64,000 nucleotides of DNA from Pteria penguin (Eukaryota; Mollusca; Bivalvia; Pterioida; Pteriidae): positions 55,175,501 to 55,239,500 of the forward strand of contig CM068587.1 of NCBI GenBank assembly GCA_035048485.1. The letters are read 5' to 3'. The notes beneath the pieces are model-generated. The model saw only the letters and a program-made list of their open reading frames with translations, did no database searches and was not told the DNA's origin. The position numbers were made by a program, and so were the translations under genes. This document shows positions 58,235-64,000 of this stretch, piece after piece (the stretch's first letter is position 1; each line of letters starts with the position of its first letter).

Positions 58235-59295
58235 ACTCCCTTTTCCCCACCACCAAACACTCCCTGGTCACTACCACCCAACACTCCCTGATCACCACCA
58301 ACCAACACTCCCTGGTCACCACCATCCAACACTCCCTGGTCACCACCACCCAGCACTCCCTGGTCACCACCAAAGAACACTCCCTGGTCACCATTAGCCA
58401 ACACTCAATGATACCCACCAACACACATTCTATGGTACAAACAGCCAACATTCCTTTGTCCCTACCACCAAACACTCCCTGGTCACCACCAACCAACACT
58501 CCCTGGTCACCACCACCCAGCACTCCCTGGTCACCACCAAAGAACACTCCCTGGTCACCACTAGCCAACACTCCATGATCCCCACCAACACACATTCTAT
58601 GGTACAAACAGCCAACATTCCTTTGTCCCTACCACCAAACACTCCCTGGTCACCACCAACCAACACTCCCTGGTCACCACCACCCAACATTCTCTGGTTA
58701 CTACCACCCAATACTCCTTGGTCCCCACCACCCAACGCTCCCTGGTCACCACCATCCAACACTCCCTGGTCACCACCACTCAACACTTCATGGTCACCAC
58801 CAACTAACACTCCCTGATCACCACCAACCAACAATCCCTGTTCCCACCAACCCACACTCCCTGGTCACCATCACCCAACACTCCCTGGTCATCACCACTC
58901 AACACTCCCTGATCACCACCAAACACTCCCTGGTCACCACCAACCAACACTCCCTGGTCACCACCACCCAACATTCCCTGGTTACTACCACCCAACACTC
59001 CCTGGTCACCACTAGCCAACACTCCATGATCTGCACCAACACACATTCTATGGTACAAACAACCAACACTCCTTTGTCCCTACTACCAAATACTCCCTGG
59101 TCACCACCAACCAGCGCTCCTTGGTCTCCATCAAACAACAATCCCTGGTCACCAACACACTAAATTCCACTTCCTGGTCACCACCAAACACTTCCTGGTC
59201 ACCACCAAACACTTCCTGGTCACCACCAACCAACACTTCCTGGTCGCCACCAAATAACACTCCCTGATCACCACCAAGCATCACTCCCTGGTTCG
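58235..59295 (-). repeat. 24-bp minisatellite with higher-order structure, octapeptide-coding frames
   Basis: Units of 24 bp (CACTCCCTGGTCACCACCAA + CCAA on the plus strand). On the minus strand the units read GGDQGVLV/GGDQGVLG octapeptides in frames of up to 141 codons (58430-58855). A longer module containing ACACATTCTATGGTACAAAC recurs at 58423, 58590 and 59041. Frames are broken between modules and no promoter, splice site or signal peptide is evident, so a gene is not called. Confidence 0.9.
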
Positions 59296-59299
59296 ACTT

Positions 59300-62200
59300 C
59301 TGTATTGTACACAGCGGTACTTTTAGTAAGGTACATCGACGCCTTCGCCTTTCCGCTTCTTGTGCCCTACCTTTGACCCATACAAGAGTGTTCGCTTATC
59401 ATTGTGCAAAAAGTTTTATATGGGCCCGAGATTTCGCCTATACCCTGTCACTGACGTATCACAACATTGTATTTCTGTCTCCATACACATCAAAACTACC
59501 AATCAAATTTGACGTAGCTGTCAAATCGTGTGACAAAAGTGTTTTGTCACGTGTTCAAGGAGATCAAAGGTGGCAAAGTTGCTGATGATGGCGGCTATTG
59601 ATGACAATTACATCACACACTGATTCCATTCAGCCTCGTTCTAAAAACTGTCATGTCAAAACATTCCGTGTTAACGGTAGCGATTGAATTTAGTCTACCA
59701 ATCACACATATTCAAGCAGGTTGCTTCGCTTAACATTGTGCTGGAATTTATAAAACATCGAATCGATTACGTTTCGAACAAGCACACGAGATCCGGAAAT
59801 GTTTAACCGTTGTAGCGAGGGCGTTGTCACGAGAAGAGAGAGAAGATATTGTCAAGTTGGAGTTTAATTTTGACACATCTTTACTAATAAGACAGTGACT
59901 CGAACATGTAAAGAAATGCATTAATGTAATTACAGCATATCTAGACCTTGAGATGAGGAAATCTGGCATTTTAGTGACGCAAGATTTGTTGTCGACTTGT
60001 TTTATCCACGCTGTACTATGCACAAGTAGGATGTATTTCTGTATAATATATACATTATGCCATTAAATTCTTACCTACTGATTTAATTTTACATACATGG
60101 TTTATTTGTTTATTTATTTCATAGAACATCCCGTTGACATTTATGATTTTAGGAGTAAATAAAAAACAGTAATTATTTATTTTTAGAATAGAATTTGACA
60201 ATTTCTCAAAATTTGTATCGTTTGAATGACACTTCAACATGCAGAAGTGTCAGCCCCTTTGAATCTCTCGCCGTGAAAATACATGCCATGGTGTAGATTT
60301 ATATCGTAGATGGAAATCAGAAATATATAAATACGCAAATATATGTGCATAAATTTCACACCTTTATTCCGTTTTCCGCATTCAGATACATCATCACCAG
60401 ACCCTAGAAGCCAAAACAAAAGTTAAGGCTTAAGTTGTGAACCGTGGGTCCAGGTTTTGCGATGACGGTTGACAGTAATGTATAAAATATGCATAAAATG
60501 ACATCAAGCGCAGAGACGACTGTCAAGCGCAGAGACGACTGTCATGCGGACGCATCGGACCTTTTTATTTACTGGACTGTTTATTGACCATCTCGGTGGT
60601 CAATCTGATACACATCCTACGCAGTGGACACGATGTGATGTTTATGCTCGTGTTTTGCTTGTTTCAGCATTAATAATATCAGAATCTCAGTCAAGTGTGC
60701 GTTTGGAAGTAACTCGGAAACCGCCATGAAATTAAAAAAGATTTATGACAGATTTTGTAATTGAAATGATATCAACGCAGACATATAGACACACGTGTGT
60801 AGAATTTAAAGAGATATTGAACAACAGAATCATGATATATATACATTGATATATATAACTTGAAATGTCATGGAAAAAACTTTACAGCGTGAATTTTTAC
60901 TTCCTATTTCCGTATGACACAAATTAACCATTATAAGCCTGTTTAGCTTAACTTTAACTTCTTAACATAATTTTTAAAGATTTGTTTTATGCATTTCAGC
61001 TGAGAACATACAAACACAGTTCACACACAGATTTCTTTGGGCTGAAATTGTTCAGTCAACACTCGAAGATATGATAAAATCAAAATATATTTCAAAATTG
61101 CATGGTGCTTTTGTAATCAAACAAATTCTCATTTACAAAGCAAATCAAACAAGTTGACGTTTTGATTGAATAGTGTTCCGTTTTCGGTGATAGTGTGAGT
61201 TTACCTCGAGGTTTGTTTTGGCATATTTTATATCCAGGGAAGAGGCAAGTATTGCCGGTTTTATCATCGTAAAACTCCGTAATTTGCTTACATTTCAGAC
61301 GTTAATGAAAAGTTAATACATCTCATTTGAGAGAGGAGCTGACGTAAGTTCATTTTTAAATACCACGCACGTCGTAACGTAGGGCTCAATCCCCGTTTTT
61401 AAGTTCCGGGTTTAAGAAAAAGAAAAAAAAAAGGGGGGGGGTGTTAGGAAAATTGGAAAACGTGTCCCGGACAGCGTAGTTAACTTTTTATAGATGCATG
61501 TAAATCACAAATTTTGCATTATCATGTAAAAGAATGTCGATCGAGAAACAGCCCCCCCCCCCTCTTTCCAAAATAAATATCTTTAATATTGACTTCGATA
61601 CATTAAATAAATCTAAGCTATCAACTTATGAAAGTTTAAAGATATGAGCTATAGACCTATATCACAAGACAATATTCCGCTTATTTATTTTATACCGCAG
61701 AATCCTCGGAAAATAGACGATATTAAAATTCGGAAAATTGTAAAGTCTTTCTTTATTTTCATAGAAACTGACAGAAAAGAAAAAAAAATTGCCAGGAATG
61801 CGGGTAGATTCCGTAATGCGGCCACTAAAAGCATTCTTTGTTTGCGGATTAACAAACGTGTGGTTTTACAAACTTTCATTATCTATAACATAAAGATACT
61901 CATCTTTTTACAACACCGCCTAATCTCTCAGCATCTTTGCATAACGGTTTTAAAACCCTTGTGTTTTCTTAGAAATTAGCCTGAAGCAAAGAATTTATGA
62001 AGTCATCGTTTACATGCCGGGACTATATAAAAAGTTCAAAGGTTATAGAGATCACATGATAAACAAAAAGACTTATTACTCAATCTAACAGTCATATAGA
62101 TTGTATTAGTGCTTTGTTTACCGCTGTGTAATTTAAAACAAATATAAATGTAGAATGTGTAAGACATTTGATATCTATTCATCTATATCGACGGATCCAC

Positions 62201-62728
62201 GATCTGTAAAATATCGCGATGACGTAGCCAAAGGCCACACAGAAATTTTGACGAGGAACAGTTATTCAGATTTATATAGTGTTATCAGGGCGATCTGGAC
62301 AAATGCTCAGATTTATTTATAGTTAATGACCGAGGGGTTGTTTTATGTATGCAGAAATTAAAACCTTTAGTCTTATCACCCTCCCGTACAGATGGACAAT
62401 GTCGCCAGCGGACTCTGCATACCTTCTATACCAGGGTCATCTGTGGTCTTTGTGCGGCATGCTCTGGTCGTTAAAGTACAATTGGATGATAAAAATGAAA
62501 TACGGAAAATGTGATATTATGTATTATGTACATATACGTACATGTTAAACTATAGTATGTTAAAATAATTTAAGTAGATATAAAACAAGTAGTGGCAAAT
62601 TAAGAAATTCTTCCATTTTTCAAACACACACAAATGAAATGTGTTCAAGCGATCGTAACCCTGTTGCCATGTATCAGATATGAATACATCGACGGTGTTG
62701 CATTGACAACGTAAAAGTCAAACAACCT
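59300..62728. other. intergenic, no gene recognised
   Basis: Holds an exact 19-bp tandem duplication at 60504-60541, C/G runs near 61433 and 61552, and open frames up to 111 codons (61644-61979) without recognisable domains. Confidence 0.4.
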
Positions 62729-62730
62729 CT

Positions 62731-62929
62731 GATGGTGACATGATGGGGAATATACAGAGGGAACATTGTTTGTTTGTTTATTTACTATTGCTTTTATGGG
62801 AAAAAAGGGGGGGGTGCTTTTTCATATGAAATAAATGGCTTTGTTGTATTGATTTCTTGTCTAAAGTCAAATTTTGATGTGATGGTGATGGTGACATGAT
62901 TAGGACTGTGCAGAGGGAGGATTGTCTGT

Positions 62930-62960
<31 letters not shown>

Positions 62961-63040
62961 TTATTTGGAGAGGGGGTACTTTTTCGTATTAATTAAATGG
63001 CTCTGTCGGAACGATGTCTTGTCTGAAAATCAAATTTTGA
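62731..63040 (+). repeat. diverged tandem duplication of about 150 bp
   Basis: The copy at 62731-62880 and the copy at 62887-63040 share GATGGTGACATGAT, a TTTGTTTATTTA-rich stretch, a G run, CTTTTTC, AAATGGCT and CTTGTCTGAAAATCAAATTT (CTTGTCTAAAG in copy 1). The second copy contains a (TTTA)n expansion at 62929-62964. Confidence 0.8.
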
Positions 63041-63044
63041 AGTT

Positions 63045-64000
63045 TTGAATATCTAATGCCCCTATAATTAATTTAACAGTATCTTTACATTAAATCATTA
63101 AAATTCGATACATCGTACATTGATTACCATGAAAACTGGGGCTCGCTGTAGAGAACAATTTAACGTTTTAGTATTTGATTTAACACAAAAACTTACCGAG
63201 AAATGCAGAAAATGATAAAAAGGGAATACGGAAAGTGAAGGTAAACCCCGACACCTATTAAACATGATACAGTTAACATAAAGGTCACTAGATCTGTATT
63301 TCTTCTTTTTTACATTATCTTCTGCGGGCTAACTCATTCTGCGTGATTAACCCCGCCGTAATGAAACAGAGGAAATGGGGACTATTAAGATAGAAGAAAA
63401 GAATGAGACTATTGAGAAGAAGTTTCTTTGATTCTTTTGGCGGGCGTCAGATTATCTATAACTGAATAGGACACATTCTTCGGCAAAAAATCAATAAAGC
63501 ATGCATCGCAACTTATGTCAAAACGCATTTCTCTTCATAAAGGAAACTTTTGTCAGTTGCCCGGATGCCAGAACAGTTGATGTTGTTTAAAATATTTCTT
63601 TGCGTACTTCCTATATAAAGGCTTAAATGATATCAATACATCATGTATCTGTAACATATGTATAAAAAGGGATTACTGCATCTCTACTACAATGATCTTT
63701 AACATTGTATGATTAGCGAATTTATCAGAGTTATAATTCAGCCAATCCAGGCGACCTTATCCGTTATAATGAGGGCTGAGTTTTGATCTTTTATAGCAGA
63801 GAGTGTATCAGGGGAGACCTTGATGGTAAAGTAACCTGGTGACGGCATTATATGTCATCGCTCTATTATCTATACAAGGAGGTATGGGTAGCGGTTTTGC
63901 ATGTGCTTCTTTGTCCGATATGATAGGGAAAAATGTCAAATATCAAAATGGCCGCTAACATATGTGAGAAATGTGTTGACAATGTGCTTTGAAATGTAAG
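63045..64000. other. window end, no gene recognised
   Basis: Mostly unique AT-rich sequence with no repeat family seen and no coding evidence. Confidence 0.4.

Noticed and set aside
61644..61979. 111-codon plus-strand frame
   Set aside because: AT-rich composition typical of chance frames here, with no motif.

Overview
The window is eukaryotic nuclear DNA: AT-rich, with very low coding density, spliceosomal GT-AG introns, tRNA-derived SINEs, MITE-like elements, and many micro- and minisatellites. Several elements look like ones common in mollusc genomes: tRNA-headed SINEs whose bodies end in GTGACGTAAAAC or TTTACGTCGC, and a MITE beginning GTCCCCTACCGGCA followed by CCGTCCGTCTGTCCGTC. A marine mollusc, probably a bivalve, is the best inference; the species cannot be named from sequence alone.

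Only one protein-coding gene is supported, a two-exon plus-strand ZFP36 (tristetraprolin/TIS11) family gene. A TATA box, GC box and CCAAT box lie upstream. Exon 1 encodes a conserved 19-residue N-terminus, a phase-0 intron of 188 bp follows, and exon 2 encodes tandem CCCH zinc fingers and a C-terminal CNOT1-binding motif (427 aa in total). The 3' UTR carries AUUUA elements, including one exact UUAUUUAUU nonamer, the target its own protein family binds, so negative autoregulation is likely.

Layout. 0-5 kb: a 58-bp tandem repeat, G/T tracts and one SINE. 5.2-6.7 kb: a 40-bp minisatellite. 7-10 kb: a SINE cluster and MITEs. 11-15 kb: SINEs of two families. 15.1-17.5 kb: a G-rich 32-bp minisatellite with higher-order structure. 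18.2-21.6 kb: MITEs, including a nested insertion. 22.4-22.8 kb: a pentanucleotide satellite. 22.8-28.4 kb: the upstream intergenic region of the ZFP36 gene. 28.5-31.1 kb: the ZFP36-like gene. 33.8-34.4 kb: two hairpin-headed elements. 36.3-37.3 kb: an inverted GTCGAC-rich array interrupted by a MITE. 40-46.5 kb: MITEs and SINEs. 49-54 kb: SINEs, hairpins, microsatellites and a 200-bp foldback element. 55.8-56.3 kb: a degenerate tandem repeat. 58-59.3 kb: a 24-bp minisatellite. 62.7-63.0 kb: a tandem duplication.

No CRISPR array, operon, virus or multi-gene system is visible. The most interesting signals are the regulatory and short-motif architecture of the ZFP36-like gene and the structured repeats. 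All repeat-family names are inference, because no database search was possible.
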